This document shows, piece after piece, positions 1 through 9,253 of a DNA stretch of 64,000 nt; positions within the stretch are counted from its first letter, which is position 1; every line of letters starts with the position of its first letter. The position numbers were made by a program, and so were the translations under genes. The notes beneath the pieces were generated by a model that was not told the origin of the DNA, ran no database searches, and saw nothing but the letters and a program-made list of their open reading frames with translations. This stretch comes from Pandoraea fibrosis (GTDB lineage Bacteria; Pseudomonadota; Gammaproteobacteria; Burkholderiales; Burkholderiaceae): positions 1,674,001-1,738,000 of the forward strand of contig NZ_CP047385.1 of assembly GCF_000807775.2 (NCBI RefSeq), written 5' to 3'.

Positions 1-40
1 GAAAAAGCGGGGCTAGACGCAAGAATTGCCGGCCTTGCGC

Positions 41-706
41 CTACGAGGGCCGGGCCGTCGGCTCGTAGATCGTGAGCGGCCCGCAGTTCTCCTCGGTGAC
101 GAAAAACGCGAGCAGCCGCGCCGGATGCGCCGGATCGGGGTTCTCCGCCATCGTGTGCAGCGTGCCCGGTGGCTCGAACCACGTCTGATTGGCATGGTAG
201 GTGATCGGGACTTCCGCGTTCAACTGCGAGCGAATCGTGCCCTCGAGCACGACAGCCGTGACCGCGCCGGGATGGCGATGCGCTGGCGCGAACGCGAGCG
301 GCGGAAATTCGACGATGGCGGTGGTCACCGACTTGCCGGGTGCGTTGGCAAGCGGCTCGCACGACAGCGGTTTGACCGTCGTGGCGGGACGGGCTGCTGC
401 GTTGCCACCGTTCGCGGCTGCCGCCGCGGTCGTCGTCGCCATTGTTGCCATCGACGCATTGCGTGGCGGCGTCGCGCCGGACGGCGAGAAGCGTTCCGAA
501 ATCGTGTGGTTGGCACTCATCGTCAGGGAGCACAGGGCGTCGAACCAGCCCGGCAGGGCGCGTTGTGCGGGCGGGGTGAGCGCGAGACCGACGGCAGCCA
601 CGCTCAGCGCAGCGAGTGTGGCGGCGGTACGGTTGGCCGGGAGACTGGCCGGGAGACTGGCCGGGCGCAGCGGACGCGGCAGTTTGGGTTTGGGTAAGGA
701 CAGCAT
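41..706 (-). CDS. cupin-domain protein with N-terminal membrane anchor or signal
   Basis: Encodes 221 residues. The N-terminus is basic and proline-rich, followed by a hydrophobic stretch at about residues 30-45 that could be a signal or anchor. The second half is a small cupin barrel: a PAHRHPG metal-binding motif, then a glycine turn, and a WFEPPGTLHT motif, matching the two His-containing cupin motifs. The family includes metal-binding enzymes and sensors with very diverse substrates, so no reaction can be assigned. A G/R-rich 10-bp repeat (gggagactgg-like) in the 640-665 region encodes the PASLPASLP stretch near the start. It ends 40 bp from the window edge, so its downstream neighbour is unseen. 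Confidence 0.75.
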   Translation of the reverse strand: MLSLPKPKLPRPLRPASLPASLPANRTAATLAALSVAAVGLALTPPAQRALPGWFDALCSLTMSANHTISERFSPSGATPPRNASMATMATTTAAAAANGGNAAARPATTVKPLSCEPLANAPGKSVTTAIVEFPPLAFAPAHRHPGAVTAVVLEGTIRSQLNAEVPITYHANQTWFEPPGTLHTMAENPDPAHPARLLAFFVTEENCGPLTIYEPTARPS

Positions 707-813
707 GGCGATTCCTCCGAATGGGACTTCAGCTTAGGGAAGCGATGTCCTGTCCGGTAGCGCCAAAAATTGGCAAGTCAACTAGGCCATTCGAAGCGTC
801 CTGCCCGTGTGTC

Positions 814-2532
814 TCAGCGGCGGGCGCCACTGCCCAGTGGCGCCACGATGTGATAGAAGCCGTGGATGTCGACGGGGCGTGCGAACCAGTAGCCCTGTGC
901 CTCGTCGCAGCCCAATTCCGTGAGCCGTCGCGCCTGCGCTTGCGTCTCCACGCCCTCGGCCGTCACGCGCAGTCCGAGAGAGTGGGCCATGGCGATGACC
1001 GCGCTCACGATGGCATGGCTCGGCGCGTGCGTCAGCATGTCGCGCACGAAGGTCTGATCGATCTTCAGGCGATGGACGGGAAAGCGTGTCAGGTAGGCAA
1101 GGCTGGCGTAACCGGTACCGAAGTCGTCGACGGCGATTTCCACGCCCATGTCGTGCAGCGAGTGCAGGCAACCGACGGCGGCGCTGGAGTCGCCGAGCAA
1201 CACGGTTTCCGTGATTTCGATTTCCAGATAGCTTGGCTCCAGCGCATGGGCGTTCAGGGCACGCTCGATCAGGCCGACGATATCCTGTCGTGCGAACTGC
1301 TGGGCCGAGACGTTCACGGAGATGCGTGGCAGTTGCCCGGATCGCCGCAACAAGCGGCTCGCTTCACGGCAGGCCGTGTGAATGACCCACTCGCCCAGCG
1401 GCAGAATCAGCCCGGCGGTTTCTGCAATCGGGATGAATTCGGTCGGGCCGACGGGGCCCAGCGATGGGGGGCGCCAGCGCAGCAGCGCCTCGGCGTTGCG
1501 AATCTCACCGGTCGCCAGACTGACCTGCGGCTGATACACCAGATGCAGTTGCGAATGCGCCTGCTCGTGCACCGCCACGCGCAGCAGGTTTTCGAGTTCG
1601 TTGCGGCGTCGCGCCTGCGCGTCCATCTCGCTGCTGAAGAAGCGCAATCCGCCTCCGGCAGCGCTGGCAACGCCGAGCGCGACGTGGGCACGACGCAGCA
1701 GGGTTTCGGGCGTATTGCCGTGGTCGGGGTAGCTGACTGCACCGATGCTCGCGTCGAGGGCGACGGAATTCTGGTCGTCCACCCACTGAGCGAGCCTTGC
1801 CTGTATCCGTGACGCCAGCAATCGTGCGCCATCGCCCGTCTCGTTGGTGACAATGACGAACTGACTGCCGCCCAGGCAGGCGAGAGCGTCTTCGGGACCG
1901 CTCGCTTCGCGCAGCCGTTCGGCGGCGATGCGCAACGCCAACTCGGCAGTGGGCGGGCCAAAGGTGCTGCGGAGTTTGCGCAGGTGGTCGAGCTCGACAA
2001 GCAGGACCGTCAGCCCAACCTGTTGACGTGCACAACGATGGATCGCCAGTTCGAGACGCTCGTTGAGCAGGGTCTGGTTGGGCAGACGGGTGACCGGGTC
2101 GTGGTGCGTGACATACCAGAGCCGCGACGCCACCTGTACCTGTTGCGAGAGGTCGAGCACGATGCCGACCCAGCGTCGCTCGCCGGGGGCATGTTCGACG
2201 CAGGAAAGCGCCAACCGGATCGGCAGCCAACTGCGCAGATGGGTGAGCAGATGCCATTCGTCGTCGTATGGCACGGCTTCGTTGGCCGACAGGCTGGCCA
2301 GCGCGGGCAACCGACGGCGGGCGAGTTCCGAGGGGTCGAGCAACGAGAGGAAGCTGCGTTTGCCCAGCAGATCGGTCGGTTGGTAGCCCGTCAGACGCGT
2401 GAACGCCGTATTCATGCGCTCGATCATGCCGTCGTCTGTGCAGACGAACATGGCATACGGCGCGCTGTCGAGCGCGGCACGGCTCAACTCGGCCTGGACG
2501 TCGGGCACCCGACGAGGCACCGGATCGTTCAT
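814..2532 (-). CDS. PAS-GGDEF-EAL protein, probable c-di-GMP phosphodiesterase
   Basis: Encodes 572 residues from an ATG preceded by a G-rich ribosome site; an upstream in-frame ATG at 2760 exists but adds 76 residues that do not look like a domain. Order: PAS (about 20-130), GGDEF-like (about 140-300), EAL (about 315-560). The cyclase signature is GGSQF (221-225) rather than GG[DE]EF, so synthesis is unlikely. The EAL domain keeps EALLRW (348-353), the EIT(E)T motif near 439 and DDFGTGY (469-475), so hydrolysis of c-di-GMP is the likely activity. No transmembrane segment, so probably cytosolic. It is divergent from the yfiRNB operon, which encodes the opposite activity. Confidence 0.9.
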   Translation of the reverse strand: MNDPVPRRVPDVQAELSRAALDSAPYAMFVCTDDGMIERMNTAFTRLTGYQPTDLLGKRSFLSLLDPSELARRRLPALASLSANEAVPYDDEWHLLTHLRSWLPIRLALSCVEHAPGERRWVGIVLDLSQQVQVASRLWYVTHHDPVTRLPNQTLLNERLELAIHRCARQQVGLTVLLVELDHLRKLRSTFGPPTAELALRIAAERLREASGPEDALACLGGSQFVIVTNETGDGARLLASRIQARLAQWVDDQNSVALDASIGAVSYPDHGNTPETLLRRAHVALGVASAAGGGLRFFSSEMDAQARRRNELENLLRVAVHEQAHSQLHLVYQPQVSLATGEIRNAEALLRWRPPSLGPVGPTEFIPIAETAGLILPLGEWVIHTACREASRLLRRSGQLPRISVNVSAQQFARQDIVGLIERALNAHALEPSYLEIEITETVLLGDSSAAVGCLHSLHDMGVEIAVDDFGTGYASLAYLTRFPVHRLKIDQTFVRDMLTHAPSHAIVSAVIAMAHSLGLRVTAEGVETQAQARRLTELGCDEAQGYWFARPVDIHGFYHIVAPLGSGARR

Positions 2533-2972
2533 GTCGGTGCCCCCCGAATACCGGCCCGGCCGGCGTTCCGGAACGTCATGCAACACCTCCCTGGCGTCGC
2601 GATTTTTATCTCGATAATCGAGCGATCGGCTCGCGCGATTCCCGTTGTTTATCAAATGGTTATGGGCAACATTCTGCCACGTCGAGAGTGCGCGTGGGCA
2701 AGGGAAAACATGGGGGGAGAAGGGGTTCCGAAAACGCCTTTGCGCGTGCATGCTGTGCATGGGTGTCCGACAGCGAAACGGCTTGAACGGCAGTCACGAG
2801 CGAAGGCAGTTTGCCCGCGCAAGCCGGTTCAGGCCATCTCATTCATATAGCTTGGCGGCGGGCCCTTCGGTATCATGCGGCCTGATTCGAGCGGGGGAGA
2901 CGGTGCGAAAGCACACGCCGGACAGGGCGCTACCTGTCTGCCCGGCCCACATTTCGGCAAAGGAAGACAGCG
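2533..2972. other. 440-bp divergent intergenic region between the EAL gene and yfiR
   Basis: No convincing gene is seen here. The stretch 2600-2680 is richer in A and T than its surroundings and probably holds promoters for the two divergent c-di-GMP genes. I found no consensus -35/-10 pair with correct spacing. At 2959-2966 there is a good Shine-Dalgarno sequence (AAAGGAAG) six bases before a TTG at 2973, which decides the yfiR start. Confidence 0.5.
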
Positions 2973-3593
2973 TTGCATTGCGTCCGGACATCGACAAGCG
3001 GTATGGCGGAAGGCCACTGGCGAGAACGCCGGTCGCCTCGTCTGCACGCGCGTCTGGCGTGCCTGCTGTGGCTCGTTTGCTGGGCCGCGCTCGGCAATCT
3101 CGGGAATGCCCTCGCACAGACGTCCGAGGCTCCCGCGTCTGCCAACACGCGCGAGGGCAACGTGCGCCAAGTGGTGCTCGGCATCATCAGCTTCACCCGC
3201 TGGCCGACACCGCCGGCCAAAGTGCGCCTGTGCGTGAGCGGCAACACCGACTACGCGCGCGATCTGCTCTCTGGACCGTTACCGGGCAGTGGCCTGCCGG
3301 TCGAGGCGCAACGCATGTCCGTCGCCGAGCCCGCGATTGGTTCGCAGTGCGACGTGTTGTATCTCGGTGTCATGACGGACGCCGAGCGTCGGCAAGTGCT
3401 GGCGAACATTGCCGGTCACCCCATTCTGACCATCAGCGAGCGAAACGACTCGTGTACAGTGGGAACGATGTTCTGTCTGAACGTCGATCCCGATCGGGTG
3501 ACCTTCGACATCAACCTCGACACCGTCGCGCGCAGCGGTGTACGTGTCCACCCTAACGTGCTGAAGCTGGCACGAAAGCCGGGGACACCATGA
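2973..3593 (+). CDS. yfiR: YfiR family periplasmic repressor of YfiN
   Basis: Encodes 206 residues from a TTG with AAAGGAAG six bases upstream; an ATG at 3003 is the alternative. A hydrophobic signal segment (about residues 26-49, ending ALAQ) exports it. The DUF4154/YfiR domain follows (about 62-200). Four mature-region cysteines lie at 87, 126, 161 and 168; the spacings of 39 and 7 residues equal those of the two disulfides known in Pseudomonas aeruginosa YfiR. In that system YfiR holds the membrane diguanylate cyclase YfiN inactive from the periplasm. Its stop overlaps the yfiN start as ATGA, so the two are translationally coupled; yfiB follows. Confidence 0.92.
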   Translation: MHCVRTSTSGMAEGHWRERRSPRLHARLACLLWLVCWAALGNLGNALAQTSEAPASANTREGNVRQVVLGIISFTRWPTPPAKVRLCVSGNTDYARDLLSGPLPGSGLPVEAQRMSVAEPAIGSQCDVLYLGVMTDAERRQVLANIAGHPILTISERNDSCTVGTMFCLNVDPDRVTFDINLDTVARSGVRVHPNVLKLARKPGTP

Positions 3594-4975
3594 CGACTCC
3601 ACGCCCTCCGGCCCCCCCTATGTCTCCTGGTCCAGGCGAACCCGTTGCCGGGCTCCTGCCGCCCCATATTCCGCCCGACGCACCGGTCGGTGGCGATCAT
3701 GAACCGCCCACCGCCGCTCGGCCAGCCATGATGCACGCGTCAACCCGCCGCCGTCGGCCGTCGTTGCAGCGCGTGCTGCGCCGGACCCACTTGCGTCTGG
3801 CGGTCTCCGCCGTGGTGCTCGCCGCCGTGGCACTCTCGCTCGTGGCGTGGCTTGCCTTGCGCGCGTATGCCGAAAACAATCTGCTGCTCATCGGGCGCTC
3901 GCTCGCGTATACCGCAGAGGCCGCCGTGGTGTTCGCAGACCGCGTGGCCGCACAGGAAGCGATTGCGATGATCGCCAACGATGAAGACGTCTTTCAGGTG
4001 CGCGTGCTCGACGCGAGCAACGCGCAGGTTGCCCTGTGGCGCAGGCGCGATGGTGGTACGCTGGCGCAGGTCGAGCGCATGGTGGCCGACGTTGCGCTGC
4101 CGGGGCCTGTCACGCTGCCGATACGTCATGATGGCAAGGTCGTCGGTTACGTCGAAGTACAGGGCGAGGGACATCAGTTCTTTGTCTTCCTGCTCAGTGG
4201 CGTAGGCGGGATACTCGCCTGTCTGCTGGTCACGTTTGCGGTGTCGAATGTGCTCGCGAAGCGAATGCATCGCGATATCGTCAAACCGCTGCGTGCGCTT
4301 GCCGAGGTGGCGCACGCGGTGCGCCGCGAGCGAGCCTTCCACCAGCGGGTCGCGGCCACGCCGCTGGCCGAACTCAAGGAACTCGGCGACGACTTCAACG
4401 CGCTGCTCGACGAATTCGAAGGATGGCAAAATCACTTGCGTGCGCAGAACGCCACGCTCGCGCATCAGGCCAATCACGATCCGTTGACGGGGCTGCCGAA
4501 CCGATCGTATTTCGAATCGAAACTTGCGCAGGCGCTGGCCGACGCGCGCGAGCTTGGCACGCACGTCGCGCTGCTTTACCTCGATAGCGACCGTTTCAAG
4601 GAAGTCAACGACCAGTTGGGGCATGATGCCGGCGATGCGGTGCTGGTGGCGATTGCCGAGCGTTTGCGCCAGCCGCTGCGCGAGGGCGATCTGGTTGCGC
4701 GTCTGGGCGGCGACGAATTTGCCGTCATGCTGCCGGGAGTGCGACAGACGTCGAATGCGGTGCGGCTCGCGCAGAGCTTGCTCGTGGCGATGGAGAAGCC
4801 GGTGACGCTGCCCGACGGCGGCGAAATCGTCACGTCGATGAGTATTGGCGTGGCGCTGTACCCGACGCATGCCAACGACGCCCTCACGCTGCTGCGCGTG
4901 GCGGACGCGGCGATGTATCAGGCCAAGCGTGCGGGTGTCGGCACCTGGCATGTTGCGGAAAGCTCCAAGAGATAA
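3590..4975 (+). CDS. yfiN: YfiN/TpbB-type membrane diguanylate cyclase
   Basis: Encodes 461 residues. Order: a proline-rich cytosolic N-terminal extension (1-60), first membrane segment (about 69-91), periplasmic CHASE8-like sensor (about 92-195), second membrane segment (about 197-222), HAMP (about 223-280), GGDEF domain (about 290-455). The catalytic GGDEF (373-377) is intact. An RxxD product-inhibition site (R364, D367) sits exactly five residues before it. It should make c-di-GMP, be repressed by periplasmic YfiR and be released when YfiB titrates YfiR. The ATGA overlap with yfiR supports the start. The 60-residue Pro-rich extension is longer than in the Pseudomonas protein as I know it. 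Confidence 0.93.
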   Translation: MTTPRPPAPPMSPGPGEPVAGLLPPHIPPDAPVGGDHEPPTAARPAMMHASTRRRRPSLQRVLRRTHLRLAVSAVVLAAVALSLVAWLALRAYAENNLLLIGRSLAYTAEAAVVFADRVAAQEAIAMIANDEDVFQVRVLDASNAQVALWRRRDGGTLAQVERMVADVALPGPVTLPIRHDGKVVGYVEVQGEGHQFFVFLLSGVGGILACLLVTFAVSNVLAKRMHRDIVKPLRALAEVAHAVRRERAFHQRVAATPLAELKELGDDFNALLDEFEGWQNHLRAQNATLAHQANHDPLTGLPNRSYFESKLAQALADARELGTHVALLYLDSDRFKEVNDQLGHDAGDAVLVAIAERLRQPLREGDLVARLGGDEFAVMLPGVRQTSNAVRLAQSLLVAMEKPVTLPDGGEIVTSMSIGVALYPTHANDALTLLRVADAAMYQAKRAGVGTWHVAESSKR

Positions 4976-5145
4976 GGCGGCGCGCAGCACCTAGTCTGAA
5001 AGACACCATAAACATAAATGACGACCGGATTACACAACGCAATGGGGAATTTGCATTGGACTTCGCTGTTGATACACACGACTCATCTTCACGCCGGCTG
5101 AGCCACGTGCTCGCGGTTTTCTTCGTTCGTGCCATCGCCCGGTGG

Positions 5146-5637
5146 ATGCCCTCGGCGCGCAAGCTGCTGGCCGTGGTTTGCCTCGTGGGCTTCGGGGCGC
5201 TGGCCGGGTGCCAGACTACGCCGGTTCACGGGCTGACGGCGGAGCAGATCGCGGCGCTGAAGGCCGAGGGTTTCAAACAGACCGACGAAGGCTGGGAGTT
5301 CGGCATGTCCGACACCGTGCTCTTCGATACGGACAAGTTTGTGGTGCGCGAAGCGGCGCGGGAGACGGTCTCGCGTATCGGCAAAACGCTGGTGAAGGTT
5401 GGGCTGAACGAGGTTCGTGTCTACGGATACACCGACTCGGTGGGAAGCGACACCTACAACGAGCAGCTCTCGGCACGCCGCGCCGATGCCGTTGCCGGTG
5501 TGCTGGTCGATGCGGGCATGCAACGCGCCGGTATTCAGACGATCGGCGCCGGCAAGCGTAATCCTGTCGCGGATAACAGCACACCCGCGGGACGAGCGCA
5601 AAACCGACGCGTCGCCATCGTCATTTCGACACGCTGA
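5146..5637 (+). CDS. yfiB: YfiB OmpA-like outer-membrane lipoprotein
   Basis: Encodes 163 residues if translation starts at the ATG giving a clean lipoprotein signal: basic start, hydrophobic core, lipobox LAGC at residues 19-22. A TTG at 5056 with GGGGAA upstream would add 30 residues. The mature protein carries the motif GWEFGMSDTVLF typical of YfiB, then an OmpA peptidoglycan-binding fold with GYTDSVG, the LSARRA helix and NRRVAI. YfiB is the outer-membrane partner that sequesters YfiR and so activates YfiN under envelope stress. It is the third gene of yfiRNB, 170 bp after yfiN. Confidence 0.9.
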   Translation: MPSARKLLAVVCLVGFGALAGCQTTPVHGLTAEQIAALKAEGFKQTDEGWEFGMSDTVLFDTDKFVVREAARETVSRIGKTLVKVGLNEVRVYGYTDSVGSDTYNEQLSARRADAVAGVLVDAGMQRAGIQTIGAGKRNPVADNSTPAGRAQNRRVAIVISTR

Positions 5638-5829
5638 GTGTTGTCGGGACGCCGGGTTTCGACACGTCAAACCGCGTGTTGCCCGGCATCGACGCAAGGC
5701 ATGCCGATCCTTGCCATCGGCCACAATCAGGCACAATGGCGGCTGTCGCCGGACGAATCCGGCCGAATAGCCTACGTTGTCCCGATGCTCCCGACGTCTT
5801 TGATCCCCCGGTTCTCCTGTGCCGACGGT

Positions 5830-7125
5830 ATGCGCCGAACGCCTCACGGACTTCACGTGCCTCGCGCACTGAGTACTGTACTGAGCAGCGCATGCTTTGT
5901 TGCGGCGATGATGGGCGTGCCGTCGTCGGTCCTCGCGCAGACCACGCGTGTTGGCGCATGGGCCACGGCGCCTCAGGCCGTGGCGCAGCATCCGGCCGCG
6001 CCCTCGTTCAATCGTGCCCCGGCAGTGGGCGGACGCACGGTCCGTCAGATCCTCTATCCCACTCTGTCGGGCAACGACGTTCGCGTGCGCTTTTCCAACG
6101 CTTACGGCACCCAGCCGCTGGTGATCGAGCGCGCGAGTCTCGCGACGTCGATGCGGGGCGCGGCGATCGACGCCACCAGTGCGCGTGCGCTGACATTCGG
6201 TGGCCAGCCGGTGGCGCGGATTGCCCCCGGCGCTTCCCTCGAGAGTGACCCGCTGCCCTTCGCTGTGCGTGCCGGAACGCCGCTGGCGGTCAGTCTCTTC
6301 ACGCGTGAAGCCCAACCGCCGACGACGTGGCACAAGATCGCGCAGCAGACGGCGTTCCTGAGTGGCGCGGGCGATTTCGTCGAGACGGGACAGGCATCGG
6401 CCTTTCCCACGCGCTTCACGAATACGCTGTGGCTCGCCGGGCTCAGCGTGGTGCCGGAGCGTCCCGCGCAGGCCATTGTCACCATCGGGGACTCGATCAC
6501 GGACGGCATGCGCAGCACGTTGAACGCCAACCGGCGGTGGCCGGACGGACTGGCGCGGCGTCTGGAGAGTGCCGGGCGACGCGATATCGCGGTGCTCAAT
6601 CTCGGCATCAGCGGCAATCGTTTGCTGCACGATTCGGCCTGTTATGGCGAGCGCCTGGTGGCGCGCTTTCGGCGCGATGCGCTGGAGCAGCCGGGCGTGC
6701 GAACCGTCGTTGTGCAGATCGGCATCAACGACATCAACTTCGGATACGTGCCGCCCCACGGCGGCCTCGACTGCGACGTACCCCATGTGATCGTGACCGC
6801 GCCCGAGATGATCGCTGGCTATCAGTCGCTGATTGCCGCTGCACGCTCGCGCAACGTCCGCATTCTCGGAACGACGATTCCGCCGGGCAAGTTGCCGCCC
6901 GAGCGGGAAGCCGTGCGCGAGGCCGTCAATCAATGGGTGCGCACGGGCGGGGCTTTCGATGGGGTGATCGATTTCGACGCCGCCTTGCGCGATCCGGCGC
7001 AGCCTACGCGCATGTTGCCGCGTCTGGACAGCGGCGACGGCACGCATCCGAGCGACGCGGGTTACGCCGCGATGGCCGATGCCGTCCCGCTGCCGCTCAT
7101 TCTCGGTGGTGCGAAAGAAAAATAG
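5830..7125 (+). CDS. exported SGNH/GDSL-family hydrolase
   Basis: Encodes 431 residues from an ATG that gives a good signal peptide (basic start MRRTPHG, hydrophobic core, SVLAQ cleavage region); ATGs further upstream at 5701 and 5785 are in frame. The hydrolase domain shows all four SGNH blocks: IGDSITDG (Ser), NLGISGNR (Gly), GINDI (Asn) and DGTHPSDAGY (Asp/His). A beta-rich N-terminal module of about 180 residues precedes it, as in secreted lipase/acylhydrolase relatives. Likely a periplasmic or secreted esterase acting on an ester or acetylated glycan; the substrate is unknown. It is convergent with the next gene, 27 bp apart. Confidence 0.85.
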   Translation: MRRTPHGLHVPRALSTVLSSACFVAAMMGVPSSVLAQTTRVGAWATAPQAVAQHPAAPSFNRAPAVGGRTVRQILYPTLSGNDVRVRFSNAYGTQPLVIERASLATSMRGAAIDATSARALTFGGQPVARIAPGASLESDPLPFAVRAGTPLAVSLFTREAQPPTTWHKIAQQTAFLSGAGDFVETGQASAFPTRFTNTLWLAGLSVVPERPAQAIVTIGDSITDGMRSTLNANRRWPDGLARRLESAGRRDIAVLNLGISGNRLLHDSACYGERLVARFRRDALEQPGVRTVVVQIGINDINFGYVPPHGGLDCDVPHVIVTAPEMIAGYQSLIAAARSRNVRILGTTIPPGKLPPEREAVREAVNQWVRTGGAFDGVIDFDAALRDPAQPTRMLPRLDSGDGTHPSDAGYAAMADAVPLPLILGGAKEK

Positions 7126-7152
7126 CGCTGAAATCGCGCCGAATCAGGCGCG

Positions 7153-7815
7153 TCAGCGTTCGCGCCGGACACCGACCGTGACTTGCTGCAAGCGCGCCAC
7201 TTCGGGCGAACGCAGCCATTCCGGGTGCGTGAGACAGTGGCGGAACAACGCCGTGGCATCGTCGCCCCAGTAAAGCTCCCCGTCATAAGCGAACGTCGGC
7301 ACGCCAAATACCCCGGCGGCAATCGCCGTTTCCGTGTTCGAGCGCAAGGCTGCCTTGGCCTCGGGCGCTTCGGCCCGGGCGATGGCCTCGTCGGTAGAGA
7401 GGCCGAGGCGCTCGCTCAGGTCTTGCCAGCCTTGCGCATCGGTGACGTCGCGTCCTTCCGCCCAGATAAACCGGAAAATCGTGCGCACGACGTCATGCGT
7501 GGCGCCAAGCGCGACCGCCAGACGCAATACCCGTATCGGATGAAACGGGTGTACCGGCGGCATGCGAAACGCGATGCCGTCCTGCTCGGCGCGAAACTGC
7601 GCCATGCGGTACGTGAAGATGCGCTTATGCGGGGTCTCGGCCGGCCCCTGCGTCTGCAAATGCGCGAGGATCGCGCCCAGCACGATCGGCTTGAGGTCGA
7701 TGGCGAGCGAGCGCGGCAACGTGTCGAAGCGCTCGAATTGCAGATAGGCGAAAGGGGAGGCGAAATCGAAATACCACTGCGCGTGGCGCACGGCGGTGTC
7801 GGCAACTTGTGACAT
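7153..7815 (-). CDS. 2-hydroxychromene-2-carboxylate isomerase (kappa-GST/DsbA-like)
   Basis: Encodes 220 residues, the usual family length. The N-terminus WYFDFASPFAYL carries the active-site serine of HCCA isomerases in place of the DsbA cysteine pair. The C-terminal motif GVFGVPTFAYDGELYWGDD is a hallmark of this glutathione-dependent family. In naphthalene degradation (NahD) it isomerises 2-hydroxychromene-2-carboxylate. No other aromatic-degradation genes lie nearby, so the true substrate here is uncertain. It is transcribed divergently from the YeiH-type transporter. Confidence 0.88.
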   Translation of the reverse strand: MSQVADTAVRHAQWYFDFASPFAYLQFERFDTLPRSLAIDLKPIVLGAILAHLQTQGPAETPHKRIFTYRMAQFRAEQDGIAFRMPPVHPFHPIRVLRLAVALGATHDVVRTIFRFIWAEGRDVTDAQGWQDLSERLGLSTDEAIARAEAPEAKAALRSNTETAIAAGVFGVPTFAYDGELYWGDDATALFRHCLTHPEWLRSPEVARLQQVTVGVRRER

Positions 7816-8059
7816 GAGGCACGGTCTCCGGATCGGGATTCTGGACGCTCTTTCTGGCGGCTTCGAAGAGTGTAGCGGGCCGTAAGTGACGGTTGTAGCC
7901 CCGATCCTCCGGGTTGCACGTGAAAAACCCTATAGATTCAGTTGGTTACGTGGCAGACAAATAAGTATCGGTTATTTGGATATATTTTATTCGATATAAC
8001 GATTTTTATTATTGAAGCGGAGTTTTTAGACTTGCAGTCATTCAAGAGGAGTGCCTGCA
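7816..8059. promoter_or_regulatory. AT-rich divergent control region, HCCA isomerase / yeiH
   Basis: The stretch 7925-8050 is markedly AT-rich against a GC-rich background. It contains an imperfect inverted repeat around 7967-8010 (tatcggttat and ataacgat arms). It ends in a strong Shine-Dalgarno, AAGAGGAG at 8044-8051, that sets the ATG at 8060. Probably holds the yeiH promoter and an operator; the regulator is not identified. Confidence 0.45.
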
Positions 8060-9112
8060 ATGACCGCAAAAACGCATACCACCCGCCCCGCCACCGCCGT
8101 TCGACCCGATACGCTGGTGCCGGATCAGCAGAATCCGTGGGCCGGTCTGGTGCTCTCGACGGTGATCGCTTTTGTGGCGTTGTTGCTCGGTCGTCAGATG
8201 CCGATCATCGGTGGCCCGGTATTCGGCATCCTGCTTGGCATCGTCGTTCGTAACGTCTTTTCGCCCGGTGTTCGCTACGAAGCGGGTATCAAATTCGCCT
8301 CCAAGTATGTGCTGCAGTGGTCCATCATCGCGCTTGGTTTCGGCCTGAGCCTGTCGCAGGTGGCGCATACGGGCCTGGAATCGCTGGCGGTCACGGCGGT
8401 CACGATTACCACTGCCGGCCTGTCGGCCTGGGGGCTGGGGCGCTTGCTGGGGGTGGGCGACAAGCTCAAGCTGCTCATCGGCGTGGGCACGGCAATCTGT
8501 GGCGGATCGGCCATTGCAGCGGTCACGCCCATCGTCAAGCCGGACGACCACGAAACGGCGTTCGCCATTTCGACCATCTTCCTGTTCAATATTGCGGCTG
8601 TGCTGCTGTTCCCGATGCTCGGTCACATGCTTCACCTGTCGGACCTCGGCTTCGGCATGTGGGCGGGCACGGCGATCAACGATACGTCGTCGGTGGTGGC
8701 CGCCGGCTACAGCTATAGCAAGGCGGCGGGGGATTACGCGACCATCGTCAAGCTCACGCGCGCCACCCTGATCATTCCGATTTGCCTGACGCTGGCGGCG
8801 ATCGTGGCGTACCGCGCCAAGCGTGCCGGTGCCGGCAACTTCAGCCTGGCCCGCATCTTCCCCTGGTTCATTCTCGGCTTTCTGATCGCATCGGGGGTTC
8901 GCACGGCCGGTCTCGTGCCGGCAGAACTGCAACCCTGGATTCACGACGCAGCGGAGTTCCTCATCATCGTTGCCCTGACGGCAATCGGTCTGTCGTCGAA
9001 CCTTCGCCGCATGGCATCGACCGGTGTGCGTCCGATTCTGTTGGGGCTGGGCGTGTGGGCCGCCGTGTCGGTCAGCAGCCTCGTGGTGCAACTGGCGATG
9101 GGCCAACTCTGA
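8060..9112 (+). CDS. YeiH/UPF0324-family putative sulfate exporter
   Basis: Encodes 350 residues from an ATG with AAGAGGAG upstream; a GTG at 8051 overlaps that site and is less likely. About ten hydrophobic segments are visible. Family signatures include IGGPVFGILLGIVVRN near the start, ALGFGLSLSQV, GVGTAICGGSAIAAVTPI, and TAINDTSSVVAAGYSYS. YeiH proteins are called putative sulfate exporters; the transported substrate is mostly inferred, and in some bacteria they sit with taurine or sulfur genes. No sulfur gene is adjacent here. It is the only gene on this strand before a small membrane protein. Confidence 0.88.
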   Translation: MTAKTHTTRPATAVRPDTLVPDQQNPWAGLVLSTVIAFVALLLGRQMPIIGGPVFGILLGIVVRNVFSPGVRYEAGIKFASKYVLQWSIIALGFGLSLSQVAHTGLESLAVTAVTITTAGLSAWGLGRLLGVGDKLKLLIGVGTAICGGSAIAAVTPIVKPDDHETAFAISTIFLFNIAAVLLFPMLGHMLHLSDLGFGMWAGTAINDTSSVVAAGYSYSKAAGDYATIVKLTRATLIIPICLTLAAIVAYRAKRAGAGNFSLARIFPWFILGFLIASGVRTAGLVPAELQPWIHDAAEFLIIVALTAIGLSSNLRRMASTGVRPILLGLGVWAAVSVSSLVVQLAMGQL

Positions 9113-9253
9113 TGCCTCCGACGTCGCTGCCGGGCCGGGCCATGAGAGACACCTCAGCCTAGGGCAGACCCGGCGGGAAAGCCGGGGCCGGTCGCCTACA
9201 ATGAAATCACGGATGACCGTTGGTCGTCCGTGAAGCATTTTCCGGAGGCCGTG

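Noticed and set aside
616..1812. Long open frame on the plus strand opposite the GGDEF-EAL gene
   Set aside because: It is a mirror of a well-supported gene, with an amino-acid composition rich in Arg, Gln and His and no domain.
5089..7047. 652-codon frame opposite yfiB and the SGNH hydrolase
   Set aside because: Arg/His-rich composition and no domain; both opposite-strand genes have clear motifs.
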